Shown here piece by piece: positions 31,661 through 50,072 of a stretch of 64,000 nucleotides of DNA; positions within the stretch are counted from its first letter, which is position 1; each line of letters opens with the position of its first letter. The DNA lies in contig OZ038323.1 in assembly GCA_964035795.1 (NCBI GenBank), positions 10,950,109 through 11,014,108 on the forward strand. Reading direction: 5' to 3'. A model generated the notes under the pieces. The model saw only the letters and a list, made by a program, of their open reading frames with translations. It was not told the DNA's origin and made no database searches. The stretch is from Pterobdella sp. o SKG-2022. Its lineage: Eukaryota; Annelida; Clitellata; Hirudinida; Piscicolidae. The position numbers and the translations under genes were made by a program.

Positions 31661-32275
31661 TAATAATATATAAAATAATAATTTGTGATAAATAAAAGAA
31701 TAATTATATATGTAAATTTGTAAGTTGAAACTAACTCAAATATTAGTAAGTCTTATTGTAAAAGCATCAACTTAATCATGACTGGTAATAATCAAGGTTC
31801 GACTTGAAACACCATTATAATATACCAATGTTTCAACCATCTTACGTTAGTAGCTTTTAGCTGGCTACGTTGTTTGATGTCAAGTGTTTTTTACTATAAC
31901 TCAAAATAATTAAGAATTATAAATAATCATTTAAATAAATTATCGTTTCACCATTAATATTTTGTTTTATTGAATTATCATTTTCTTGCGTTGCTTTATA
32001 CGCTTAAATGTTAGCTTGTCTGTCACTGTGCTTTGAGAAATTCTGGAACGATTATGGGGTTTAAAATTTAATGTCTGCATGCATTTATTTAATACCATTT
32101 GTTTTTGTATCGATTTCACTTCATTTTATTCAAGAAACTGCTAGATTTTGTTGAGATTTTCAGCCAAAATAAAAATATTATTCAAAAATATATTTTAAAC
32201 GGGGTACAAAGTTAAATGTGAATTCGGTAATTAGAGTAAACAATGAAAGAAAATGAAAAAACATTACAATAAAAA
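31661..32275. other. Convergent 3' flank of EXOC1 and MCM2
   Basis: This 615-bp stretch separates two stop codons on opposite strands. AATAAA-like signals occur soon after the EXOC1 stop (about 31690). No ORF, RNA gene or repeat was recognised. Confidence 0.6.
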
Positions 32276-38168
<5,893 letters not shown>

Positions 38169-39555
38169 TTTGGGAATGTATTTAATGTGAGTTAAAAGAA
38201 ATGACAATAACACATAAGTAGTGGCGGGAAAAGTAATGCTTTGCGCTAGATATTCCACCAAGTTATCGAGAGAATTTTTACCGACGTAATTAAATTTTCA
38301 ATATTATAAAAAATTCATACGTAATTTTCAAATTAATTTCTTAGTTTTTTCCAAAATAATTTAATATTTTATAATCTATCTGTGCATATATAGCAAAAAA
38401 AAGAAAATCTTCAACCGCTTTAAAAACCACAGTCATAATTTTGTTACTTGGTTATTTTAAATGCAAAAAACTTCTACCAACAACACCCTCATACCTTCTT
38501 CACTCAATCCTATTATTCTACCAATACCCCTTTATTCAACTCTTACCCACAATTTCTACCATTTCAACCAAACCTTATACACTTGCACATACCTTAACTC
38601 AATCTCAATTTACTAGGTTCAAGATACGACCAAAAACTAAATTACTTCCCGTTAAACAAAAACTAAAAATCTACAATAAAACCATTCCTTCAAACTATCA
38701 GTTTTTTACCAATCAAGACAAGAACAACCTAAACCTAGAAAAACTCTAGCCCTCAGCAAACCTCATATAGTCTCCTACCCTCTCATCTTCTGCACTCAAC
38801 GAACTTTTAAAAATATAAAACGTAGTACTCAGAGCAATTGCAGGCTCAACTCAATTTTTCTTAACTTGTTATATTTTTTTTGGTTTCATACAAAATTTTC
38901 TTATTTTTATACTTTTATGAAAATGTTAATTACATGGATACATTAGATAGATCCAAGCAATGAAGAATTATCCATTTTAAATTTATTTAAAGAAACCCTG
39001 AATTCCCGTTGATTTTTGATTGGTTCAATCTAGGTTAAATCTATTTTTAAACCATCTTTCCTCATCCTTATTGGTTAGTTCCTGACAGTCGTGCTTCAGA
39101 TTCTTCTGTGACTTTTAGTATTTTTATGTGAATTATCTCAGCGGCGTAATTACCTTCCATATTAACATACGCGCAGTCTTAGCATACACATGGCTGCATA
39201 GTGCATATAGCTTTTATACCATATGTTGAAGTTTGTTTACATCCTTTTACTGCTTTGAAGAAAAAATGACGTTGATAACATGTTAAGAGACTAACAACTT
39301 ACGTCAATTCAACACTTTAGTTAGAATTTTAACGTTTGTTTAATATTTCATTTGGAATCATAAGACCTTGGGGAAATAACAAATATATAACTTAATAATT
39401 TATATTTACTAAATAAGTAACTGTTTATCACCATATTCCTTTACCATTGGAAACAACGAAATTATATCATCCTTGCGTTGAAGTTTCCTTAGTTTTCCAC
39501 CAAGTAAAAGTCTCGCCCAAACGACAGTGATCGACTTTATGGAAGCATCTTTGAA
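38169..39555. other. Divergent promoter region of MCM2 and the Rab effector
   Basis: This region lies between two divergently transcribed genes and should carry both promoters. I see no clear TATA box or initiator. A 102-codon ORF at 38441-38749 is Pro/Thr/Ser-rich low-complexity translation without support. The sequence is AT-rich and otherwise featureless. Confidence 0.5.
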
Positions 39556-42427
39556 ATGACCATAGAGTTTGACTTTGGATGGATGACTGCGGAGGAAAGA
39601 GAAGCTCTGTTGAAGGTTTGATATTGGTGATAATGGAGGAGTGATACTGAGTTATCAACACCATCATCGATATCAGGGCCATAGTATTAGTTTGATTATT
39701 TTATTAAGGATAAAATTATTGATGAAATTATATTAATAATTTATATGACCTTAATACTTTTTTGTTTTATTTTTCGAGAATGAGGATTTCCATAGATGAA
39801 AATTATTTTAAAAATAATTTATATTATATTAATATATTATATATAATATTATTATATAGATTGTTACGTTATAAAGGTGGTGAAGAGAGATTTGGAAATG
39901 AGAGCACTTGAAGAATGCAATATAAGGTTAACCAATCATAAAATTTATATTAATATACTCATAAAATTGAAAAAATTATATTTTGTGGTATATTATGAGC
40001 CTAAAAATATAATGTGTTAAAGATATCTTTGTCAATCCCCAGTGAGCTCAAACGTCAAGCAAAGGATTTTTACAAGCGAAAAGAAATTTTATTAAAAGAT
40101 TTTAAATATAATAATATCAATGAAAAAAATCAGAGTGATAATAAAGAAGATAATAATAAAGTAAACGAAGATTTAATCATGAGCATCAACAGAAAATTGG
40201 AAATTATCAGTGAGAAAATCAAAAAGTTCCTTGAAGATATACTCCATAGAAATCAAAATAATAAAAATAAAATTAATAATCTTCCAAACATCAACAATGA
40301 AGATACAAACAGCATAGAATCAAAAGACTTGAAAAACACACGCCTCCAATGTAATGGCAGATGCATCCGGTGTAAAGGCGATAATCAGATGAGATGTCGT
40401 ACTTGTGGGTATTATTTTTGTGATAACTGTTTAGTCGCTAGAGGGAGGTTACTAAAAAAATGTGAAGAATCTGACGTTGACCAAAAATCCCTTTCTTGTA
40501 TTTTCTGTTCTTTGACGAGGTTTAATTCCGCAGTTATTATTTTTGTTATTTTTATGTGCAAAAGTTCAGAGTAAGAATTTCATTAGTTATTTACTCCTTA
40601 TGAACCGTATTGAATAAAATAAAAAAACAGACAATCACCCATACAGAGAAGCAGAGCAAAGGATGTGGTGGTGGAATAATGCTTCAACAAGCCACCTGAT
40701 GCTCGTGTCTCTGTTGTCTCTTAAAACACCTGCCAAACTCTCTAATCAAGGTGATGAAGATGATGAGGCGAAAACTAAAGATAAAAAATATGAATGTGGA
40801 GATGATAATGACGATTATGTTAAACTTAACGATGATGAGAGTCATGATAATGAGGATGAAGGTATCAACAGTGGTTCTGAAGATCTTTCTATAAAGAAGT
40901 TGCATAATAAGAACAATGAAGAAAATCATAATAACAACAACAATAATAATAAAACGAGTGAAAATAATGGAGTTAATGCAGCACAAGAAAATGAAAAAGA
41001 CAATAACAGTAACAAAAAAAACAGAAACATCAAAAATAACAATAATAATGATGAAGAGTTATACAGTGGCGTACAGAATCTACACCAACAATACCTCATC
41101 ACCACCTCTTTCATTACCACCCAGACCCTGAAGGTAGCTTTTTATCACCCATATGAGTTTATAGTAGAATAAAGTTAACCCTAGGGTACTGGGTTCAAGC
41201 CCCGGCAAGACAATAATTTTTAAACAAAAATCTCTGTTTATTATGGTTTTTTGCTGGTTAAGTGTTCTTCAGAATATACATAAAAAATTTCAAAATTATT
41301 TTGAGATTTTGCATAAATAATGACACCTGTAGTTAATATCACTAGAACTCTCTCTCAAGTATTTACCCGACCAAGCTTTTGTAGAAGAGGCTATTTCAAA
41401 TTATTATTACTATATCCATTAACATATATTCATTTTTCTCATCATTATTACTTCTACGACTCTTATTCTTACTCTTTATTGGTATTAATATACCCACTTT
41501 TCTAAATAAGACTTTTTTCACAACAGCTTAAAAAAACCTTCTCTTTGAATTTGTGTCTAACATTTCTCTGTGTTTCGAGCTTTTTAAAACTTTTTGGATA
41601 ATATATCATTAATTTTTCTTGTTGCTGTTATTATCATTAAAGTATTTAAAATCTATACTTAATGAAAATAATATTGAATAATAACAAAAATAATTAAAAT
41701 AAAATTAACTATAATGAAATATAATGAATATTCGCACAAATAAATCATTATAAAAATAAAACAATAATAATAATAATAAATTTTGGCAGATGATGGAGCT
41801 TCACTCACAACTGACCGACCTGGACGAGTCTATTGATTCCATCTGTGCCAGAGTTGACCAAGCGAATAATAATAATAATAATAAAATTGACAGCAGTGAT
41901 AATGATACATTGATTCCATCATACGATGATGAAGAGTATGAAATTTCTGATGATGATATGGAAAAAATATATACTGATAACAAAAAAGACCTGATTGGGG
42001 AATGTGGAGATTTGGAAGGTGGGTATGGGGATTGGGATGGTGGGTGTGGAGAGGTGGATGATTCTAATGATGAGAATTATGATATCTCCGGTAAAGATTT
42101 TAACCTAGTTTACCAGCACAACCTACACTTCCTGGGAAACAAAACAATAAAAAAAGGATTGAAAAATGATAATAAGAATAAAACAAAAAAGTTCATTGAA
42201 AAAGTTGAAGCCATGGTGAAAGATGGTGATGCTGACACAAGCCATGAGGTGATGATCCTATGTTTGGAGTTATTATATAATCAATTTATGTTTATTAATG
42301 ATGATAATAATAATAAAAATAACTTTATTTTTAGATTCGTAGACTACTCAACCAAGTTATACAACCTCTCCCAACAGTCGATGACATCATGAATAGTAAT
42401 AAAGATCTATTTATAGAAACTAGTTGA
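39556..42427 (+). CDS. Slac2/Noc2-like Rab effector with RabBD (6 exons, 541 aa)
   Basis: Exons are 39556-39615, 39877-39926, 40043-40519, 40647-41133, 41790-42248 and 42335-42427. Phases agree and the sum is 1626 nt. The start MTIEFDFGWMTAEEREALLK, then VVKRDLEMRALEECN, matches the first helix of the Rab-binding domain of Slp/Slac2/rabphilin/RIM proteins (LxFLTxEEREAIL, VLxRDxELRxLEE). A FYVE-like zinc finger follows with four CxxC pairs (CIRC, CRTC, CDNC, CIFC), giving all eight ligands. The usual SGAWF motif after it is replaced by REAEQRMWWWNN. An Asn/Lys-rich insert separates helix and finger. The rest is acidic and Asn-rich with a short helical segment (LHSQLTDLDESIDS). No C2 domain is present, favouring Slac2, melanophilin or Noc2 over Slp or rabphilin. 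The likely role is linking a Rab27/Rab3-type GTPase on secretory vesicles to motors. The family call is firm; the subtype is inferred. Confidence 0.75.
41176..41210 (+). other. tRNA-like box B sequence (possible SINE scrap)
   Basis: GGGTTCAAGCCCC within the fourth intron of the Rab-effector gene matches a Pol III box B/T-loop consensus with a small stem. No cloverleaf or box A is evident at the right distance, so it is not called a tRNA gene. Confidence 0.25.
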
Positions 42428-43955
42428 ATATTTGATGAAGATGCATTTATAGAAAATGCTTGAATATTTTACCTATTTAAGGGAGAACTACTTAAAAAAT
42501 AACTGCAGTAATAAACTTTTTTCTATTCCACATTATTTAATATTTTTAATTTATAAGTTTGCATATTAATGAGTGGTTGATGAATATTAATATTACGAGA
42601 AACTAAATATATAACGCATCCCCTTCCATATGCAAGTTGAATTATATGTTGAAATGAGAAGCTGAAAAAAAAAAAGATTAGAATAAGTGGAGTTAAGTTA
42701 TTCAATTCATTATAGGACATTAATATTCAAACTTCAGCGCATGCGCAATGTGTAAGCTTGAAGGTGTGTCGGATGTATAATGGCCGTATGCATGACCAGC
42801 AGTGACTGCTTTTGTTATTCATTTATAATAATAGTAATGATAAAGATGACATAATTTTGTTAAAGCTAAATTTAGTACTAAATAACCAGTTTTTTATGGA
42901 GTTATTTATAGAACAAAAATTAGTTGGTTTATTTATAGATTTTTGAATAAATATTAATTTCAAAAACACGTCGAAATGCCGTTGAGAATATATGCTTAAA
43001 CACGAAAAACTTCCAGAACAATGCTATATTAATATTGAGCATATTGAATAAGAAATAAATTTTATACCATAATAAATTTATTAAATTAATTAATAGACTG
43101 ATCGGTTTAGTTTATGTGGTCATTACCATGGAGAAAACCAGGAATTTGATCCTGGCCACTTGCTGAAGAAACTCATGTGAATGAAGTTTCAATGTTTTTA
43201 ATATTTCTTTTTTTAAATCGATAACTTTATCATTATTTGCATAAATTCAAATCAGTATCGGTACATTATCAATGAGTAATACTTGGCAACTATTCAGCCA
43301 AAGATATACTAATGACAAATAATGTTACAATGCTACAACTACTACTACTAATAATAATAATAGTGAAAATAACAATAACAAAGATGCTAAAAAAATAATA
43401 ATAAGAAATAAAAACAAAAAAAATAATATATGATAAGGCTATTAACCAAAACTTTAGCATGACGTGGAGGGCACTAACATTACATGATGTCTAAAATAAA
43501 TATACTCTAAAAAAGAAATTCTTTAAAAGTAGATTTAAACATTGAAACAGTAAATATGAAATATTTTTTATCAAATGAACAATACTATGCAAAAACAAAA
43601 CATATTAAAAGTGAATCTAGATAACAATTTGAATGCACTGAACAACTTCAAGCCTGTTCATTTGGTTGCACTGTAACAATAATAAAATCAATAAAATTGA
43701 TGATTAAGAATAAAATTAATTAATTTTTTGGTCTTAAAAATATTAAAAATAATAATATTGAATAAAAAAAAATTCTAAAATATTTAATAATTAAAAAAAA
43801 AACTAAAAAATACGTAAAAATTTTACCTTATAATAACCACTTACAATAGAAAAACATTGCTAGATAAATAAAAATATAATGAAAAATAAAAATATTATTA
43901 TTAATATTAAAATTAAAAAAATATATATAATAATAGTAATAATAATGACGAAGGC
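42428..43955. other. Convergent intergenic region, no gene seen
   Basis: This lies between the Rab effector and Porcupine stop codons. It is AT-rich, with AAT-type runs near 43350-43420. A short hairpin, CCAGG with CCTGG around 43138-43155, resembles a T-arm but has no other tRNA parts. Nothing else is supported. Confidence 0.55.
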
Positions 43956-46781
43956 TTAGAAGAGGAGGTAGAGGATGAAGAGGAAGAAGAAGAAGATGTG
44001 GCTAGAGAAGTAGAACTGCGACCATTTGCTGAATGTGTGTCCCAAGCTGTAGCCCTCTTGTTGCTGCCACAATGATAAGAATAATATAAAAAAAAAATAA
44101 ATATAATGAATGAAACTAATAATAAAAATAAAATTATTAGCATATTGACGACGAAAACATCTATACTAATTGAAACAGTGACTAACAGATTGTGAAGAGT
44201 CAAACATAAGGCCGAGGTAGGAGAGGTGCACGAGGGTTGCGATGGTCAAAACACCATTGGTGAGAACACATGTGGCACTGCTGGCCTGGTGCTTGTGCTT
44301 GCAGTTGCTCTTGCACCCCTTTGACAACACACACGCATCCATCCACTCTGCCAACTTCTCCCTCATTTTGTGCTCAATGAAGGTGAAAAGACCAAGGGAC
44401 AGAAGCACTGCAGACAGCTGCAGGTTGAAGCCATGAAGCAGGCACGAAGAGAGGTAGGTGCCCAGCAGAGCAACCCCTGATCCATATCGCCGACAGGTCT
44501 TGAAGATGTACTGTTTGAGAAATTTGTGCATAGGCATGTTCCACACAGAGACCACGTTTGAGAGGCTGCGAGGTAGTTCTATGGATACCACTCGCACTAC
44601 TGGAGAGGCACTTGCACCTGTGAGAAGAAGGGTGAGCTGTGAAGTGAGGCACACAAAGTAATGACTGAATCTGAAGCTTAAGGCATCTCTGTACGCTCCC
44701 AACCAACTGGTGGTGATGATAATGATAACAATTAAGAAACTAAAACAACTTCTAGTACTGGAATCTAATAATCACAACAATAACCATACATAATATTCAT
44801 ATTAACAACAAAAATAATAACCCATAAACATATAACAACAACGGAAAAAACATTGAGACATACATGGAAGGGTCGTTAAGAAGATAGACAGACAGACAAG
44901 TTGACACAATGAGACAAGACAAAGCCAGTGTGGCACTCTTTATCACGTTCATCACCCACCAGAAGTCCTGTGATCATCATCCTCATCATCATGATCATCA
45001 AGATCATCATTAGTTCCTTTACCTTATATATTACCACCATTGTTATTATAGTTAAAACTCAATGTTATTCCATTCATTGAATTTCACTTGACACACATAC
45101 AACCCACAGACCCTACACTCCCTCCCTCTAACAAAAAACTGGATGGAAGGGTGAGCTAGGTTGTTGAGATGGTCATTGAGTGGGATCCAGGGACCAAGGA
45201 TTAACGAGCCATGGTTCAAGACGTAGGAGAGGTATGATAGGATGGATGGGGTGGTGGTGATGTCAAAGGAGTATGATATTAACTTCATGCACACTATCAT
45301 TTGAGTGCCTGTGTTGGAGGGAGATATTTAAGAAAAGTAAATAGGTATGTATTTGGAGAAATTGTATGCTTGTTGGGAAGCGTTTTTGTTCGAAAGGCTT
45401 GTATAAGTTAAAGGTGCGATTATATGTGCGTGTGTGTGGGTGTATGTTTGAAAAAGTTGTCTGTGTGTTGGAAGGATAATGTGAAAAAAGAGATATATAC
45501 ATGTCAAAGCGTGAAGGTTAAGAAGTATTTCAAAATATATGATTCATTAAAAACATAATAACAACCAAAAGGCATATAATGAATACACAGAAGCATCCCA
45601 AAAGCATCACCTCGTATATTATGCCAGGCTGTGCTGTCCACAATGAACACTTCACTGTGTGGATGAAGTTTCAAGTTGAAATATATAGTTCTTATTACTG
45701 TACTTATGTATTTACATAAGTATGATTATTGAAGTTTTATTATGATTCACACTAATAATAATAATAATCTATGAAGTTTATTGTGATGTTTAACCAGTTG
45801 CAACATCATATTAAACACTTTTATTAACTGAACTGAGGCTTTTGTTGTTTAGCTTTTTCAAGTGTTTGAATTGTTTTTTACTAATTTATCATCTTGATAC
45901 ATCATAAAAACACCTTTTTTAATAGGTGCCTTAATAGAAATTGGTTATTTCATGTTTGGGCACACACAAGCTCTTATTCTTTTTAGTAACTCTAACATTG
46001 TTTGGTAATACAATAGTCTTTATTATCCTAACATTGACTAGTATTGATTGTTTAACTGATGGCTTCTAAAAACATATTGTATAACTTTAATTGTTTTTTA
46101 TTGCTATTATTTATTTAATAAGATGAAATTATTCAATAATCTATTTATGCTTTTTCAATTAATGTGAAATGAAGGATGATTAGTTTAAAAAATTAATTTA
46201 TGAATATTTTTTAATAGTATCCTCACCAAGTGACTAGGTAAATAACAATGACTGAAGAAACTATAAAACCACTGTGACTTCTGCATTTGTGCTGAGTGAG
46301 GAGAATGAGGGGGAAGATGGTGATGATGATAATGATGATGAAGATGCAGTTGTTATAGTAGAAAGTGTGTAGTGTAATAAGGCCGAAAAGTATTGATACT
46401 ATGTTGAGGATATGGGTGTATGCAGCTGATGATAACATTTTCAATGATACTCCTGTTGTGTTTATTTGCTCAAATTAATATTTGATTGTGTAAGGATGGG
46501 GTTGATAAGTGAACGAATGATAATAATGAAACTAACTAATTATTACATGTATTACCTTTGTATAAGGCATGGTGAAGCAAGTTGAAAAGTAAACACAAAA
46601 AAAAAAGAATTTTAAAATGCTCGTAAACTTGAGAAAAAACAGGAAAAACACATTGTTCGACTAAATCTGTAAAAGTCATTGGAACGTCAAATGCCTCGTC
46701 AGCATTCATCTGAGAATAATCATCATCGTACTCCTCTTCATAAGGCACCGTGCGGTACTCGTTGAAAGTCGGTCGACTCAT
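43956..46781 (-). CDS. PORCN: Porcupine, Wnt O-palmitoleoyltransferase (7 exons, 467 aa)
   Basis: This MBOAT acyltransferase of the ER membrane attaches palmitoleate to a Wnt serine before secretion. Exons, 5' to 3', are 46556-46781, 46227-46452, 45611-45654, 45133-45308, 44864-44967, 44187-44706 and 43956-44063. Phases agree, the total is 1404 nt, and the length is close to vertebrate PORCN (about 460 aa). The start at MSRPTFNEYRTV opens an acidic cytosolic leader before the first membrane helix. Family landmarks are VDSTAWHNIRGTQMIV, ILGPWIPL, FRFSHYF, ELPRSLSNVVSVWNMPM (catalytic-site Asn), SSCLLHGFNLQLSAVLL (catalytic His), ACVLSKGC and GYSLGHTFSKWSQF near the end. Both active-site residues are present, so the enzyme should be functional. 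The loop before IWLGAYRDAL is shorter than in vertebrates. The next gene, UBR4, lies upstream on the same strand with 1.1 kb between. Confidence 0.96.
45701..45722. repeat. Perfect palindrome in PORCN intron
   Basis: TACTTATGTA and TACATAAGTA are perfect inverted arms separated by TT. They lie about 50 bp upstream (in gene orientation) of the 44-nt exon encoding EVFIVDSTAWHNIR. Confidence 0.7.
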
Positions 46782-47895
46782 GTTACATTTGAAAATTCTT
46801 GAAACTAGGTCCAGGATAATTTTGTTGAATATAAGTTTGCTATTGCTCTCTCTATGCGGCTTTCAAGATTAATGATTATTGAAGCTGTCAGTTAAAATGT
46901 AAACTTTTTTCAACTTTTAATAACTTTCTGAAGTACAAAAAAACATTTTTTCTCAGTTTTTAATCAAATATTAAATATAGTGGTTGAATAAGTAAACGAA
47001 AAGTGGATCTTTATACTCTTTGGCAGCTTAATAAGTTTTTCCAATATTGATAAAATCGATATTCATTTAAATCAATTCAATTTTTTCAAATATTGATTTT
47101 GAGCTTTTACAAAAAAAATAAAAATAGATCAAAGAAAAGAATTGTTTTTATATTTGAAAATATTTTTCTATTTTCAGACCTGTAATCTAGAATCCAAACT
47201 TTTCCAAGTAAATCAGGAAATGAAAGAATGAGCAAATTTTTAAAATTATTATCAAAGAAATAAAAAATATACTGATATCGATAAGCATTGAGGATGTCGA
47301 GAAACTTCCTAGCAGGCAACAATTGCATCCAACTCATCGCATACGAGACAACGGGTTTCTGCAGCTCCTCTACTGCCAGTTTTGTTGATGAGTTAGGCAG
47401 AAAACTGCTCGAGGCGACTGGGGATCTATTGGAAGCAGTCTGGTAGCGCCAGAAGTCTCTCTGGCAATTGTCCGGGGTTATGCTGCCAGTATCCTTTCTT
47501 GTCCCGCTCTTCTTCCAATCTTTCTCAATTATTTTATTTTTATGGTGTCTATTATAATCTTCTATTGAATTAAAAAAATATAATTTTTTTTATATTATTA
47601 CTTAAACCTCAATTTTCTTAAAAACGCCATTATTTGGAACAATGCCAACAATCACTACGCACACTATTATTAAAGTTCGACATCGGGTTATTTGATGAAT
47701 CACAAAAACTTAATAAACTCTTGTTTATTAAGCCAAAAAACTGCAAATCACAAACCGAAAGGATAATTTCTCAAGTCACAAGATTGAATAACATCTCTTG
47801 AACTAAAAGCTCCTATCATAATAATTAAAAGCAAGATGATGACATATTTTTAGATGGAAGTGAAAAACTTATTTAACGCTTATTTAGTGTATGTT
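46782..47895. other. UBR4-PORCN spacer
   Basis: The spacer lies between the UBR4 stop and the PORCN start, both on the minus strand, and should contain the UBR4 3' flank and the PORCN promoter. It includes a plus-strand decayed ORF fragment at 47294-47520. The remainder is AT-rich with no clear signal. Confidence 0.55.
47294..47520 (+). pseudogene. Decayed retroelement-type ORF fragment
   Basis: A plus-strand reading begins MSRNFLAGNNCIQLIAYETT and continues SFVDELGRKLLEATGD. Near 47415-47430 the reading must shift frame to continue as EVSLAIVRGYAASILSC. The ELGRR...TGD...SLAIxRGNAASIL pattern recalls a block I have seen in repetitive, mobile-element-associated proteins of marine invertebrates. 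That match is from memory only. The frameshift and the 230-bp size indicate a dead fragment. Base composition is richer in GC than its flanks. Confidence 0.4.
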
Positions 47896-49987
47896 TTATG
47901 GCAGGCTGTCTAAAATTTCTTGGAACCACGTCTTGGCGTCCATCACCTCATCCAACAACTCTGCAGATGAAGATGTTTAATAAAAATGCAATATTCATTC
48001 TATAAATAATTTAAAACAAACACAACTTATATAACTGAAATGAATGAAGTCACCTATGATGTCACAGAACTCATCAAAGGAGGCACAAGGCAAAATGCTG
48101 TCTTCAAGGTCGCTCAGAAGAGACTTGCAGTTCTCAGTCAAGGCTTGGTCATTGTTTCTAATGTAGTCTGCCAAACTCACTGACCAATTCTCTTCTCCCA
48201 CCACACTCTGTTCACATTGATAATGCTCATCAATACACAATGTATGCAAAGCAGCAAAAGCATTATAAGTAATGGTGACACCTTGAAGAGGCGTTGATAG
48301 ATGGTGTGCACCAGGGCATAGAACACTAAGTAGGGCTTGTATACTCGGTACTCCTTCAAGTTCTTGTCTGACAAACTGTGAAAATCATTCCAAATTAAAC
48401 TAAAAAACTTTAAATTCATCAAAATATTAAGTCAACTCATAATAAGCACAAATAGAAAAACAGGCACTTGGGTACATAAGAGGCAGAGAGATTTCTGGCA
48501 TGGGCGAGAATGAAAAGCCTCTTGAGCAAAGAAACTCGGTACTTCTTCCAGCCCTCCGCGCCCAACAAGTGGCACGCCATCACCGACCAATACAAGGCTC
48601 CCTCCGTCTGCATCATCATTATTAGTTGTGGGCAATCATAAAGTCAATGAAAATGTTAAATGGTTGGATGTGGTACCTCGTAACAGGACTCAATGAGCTT
48701 CTCAGGTGGGCATTTGAGGAACGTCTGCAAGTTCTTCTCTTCCCTCTGCTCCGACCGCGTCCTGCACGCATCAATTTACTTTTAAACATGGAAAAATCAT
48801 TGGTAATAATGCACGTGTTAAGCGTAGCAAGGATATGAGAAGACAAACATGTTGATGACATAGAGGGCAGTGTGCATGAGGTAGGGAATGAGATGGATGT
48901 TGGAGCTTTTGCCTCCTCCTCCTGTGTCTTCACTGAAAGACTTCTCCATGGCAAACTTAAGCAGCAAGTGCTTGAGGTCGTGTATGGTGTGCAAGTGGGT
49001 GGTGTCACGAATGCCTGTGTTCTCTTGTAGGTAGCCATTGTGCCTAGGGAACAATATGATGCTCAGGTAAAAAACAATGGTGAATCATTTTAAATGGAAC
49101 CTGGCGAGACAACTGGCGTATGAAGACTCAAGCACCTCGGGACCCCACAAAGGCAGAAGTCCATTGCACTTGGTGTTGCCATTCTGCAGGGCTGCACTCT
49201 CCCACTCATCCCTCGCTCGAGCGTGCCTGATTATTTATTTGCAGTTACAAAACCTCCCTTGAAACATTCTCATACGAAGAAATGGTGGTATATTTAAGAT
49301 AAGTTTGAGTGGTTACCTGACAGCAGCCAGATGGCAGTCATAATGCACGATGTTGAAGTGGGTGACTGAACTGTACCCAATAGTGCGCCTGCTCCTGTTC
49401 TCAAAGTCGTCTAGATTCACTCGTTTCGAAAAGGTGTATATACTGAGCACCTGTTGGTGACATCTCTATATTAACCCTCACGATTGATTGAAAAAATAGT
49501 GAACAAATTACTAAAAAATAAGTGATCTAAAAAGTGCACCAAGTCAGTACCTTGTTGGGCTGGTTCTTGTAGCCCTCTCTGCAGATGCAACACACCAACC
49601 CCACCTCATCCTTCAACGACTCCATGCTGCCCCCTACCAGGTCCTTCGTCACCTTCAACTGACCCTTCTCATTCGTCTGAGCGTCAGTTTCATATTCGTA
49701 TTAATACCCCGTTATTTAAAGCTACTGATTCATTAAATAATTTTAATAAAAAAAAAGCTCAAAAAAAGTAGAATATAAAAAATAGATATTATGAAAAATA
49801 TAACGACCATCATCCCCAGCTGGTTCAATTGTTTCTGCCTCATCGCCATCGCCATCCTCTTCTTCTCCGCCTTTGTCTGTTTCCTGAAGTCCTCAATCTG
49901 CCACATTCAACATGATATACCATGCAATCACCCTCTCGTACAGCATACGACACAATACACACGCACCTTACCAAGCCGTACAACAAA

Positions 49988-50072
<85 letters not shown>

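Noticed and set aside
38441..38749. Plus-strand ORF of 102 codons between MCM2 and the Rab effector
   Set aside because: Low-complexity Pro/Thr/Ser/Lys composition, no supporting signals, and a location in the shared promoter region.
42348..42392. Unspliced read-through end of the Rab-effector ORF (RFVDYSTKLYNLSQQSMTS)
   Set aside because: A GT-AG intron (42249-42334) gives a better, phase-consistent ending (EIRRLLNQVIQPLPTVDDIM, stop at 42425-42427).
43130..43160. Possible tRNA T-arm (CCAGG AATTTGAT CCTGG)
   Set aside because: No acceptor stem, D-arm or anticodon arm at the right spacing.
44242..44661. Plus-strand ORFs over the Porcupine exon
   Set aside because: Antisense shadows of the largest PORCN exon, which carries both catalytic residues.
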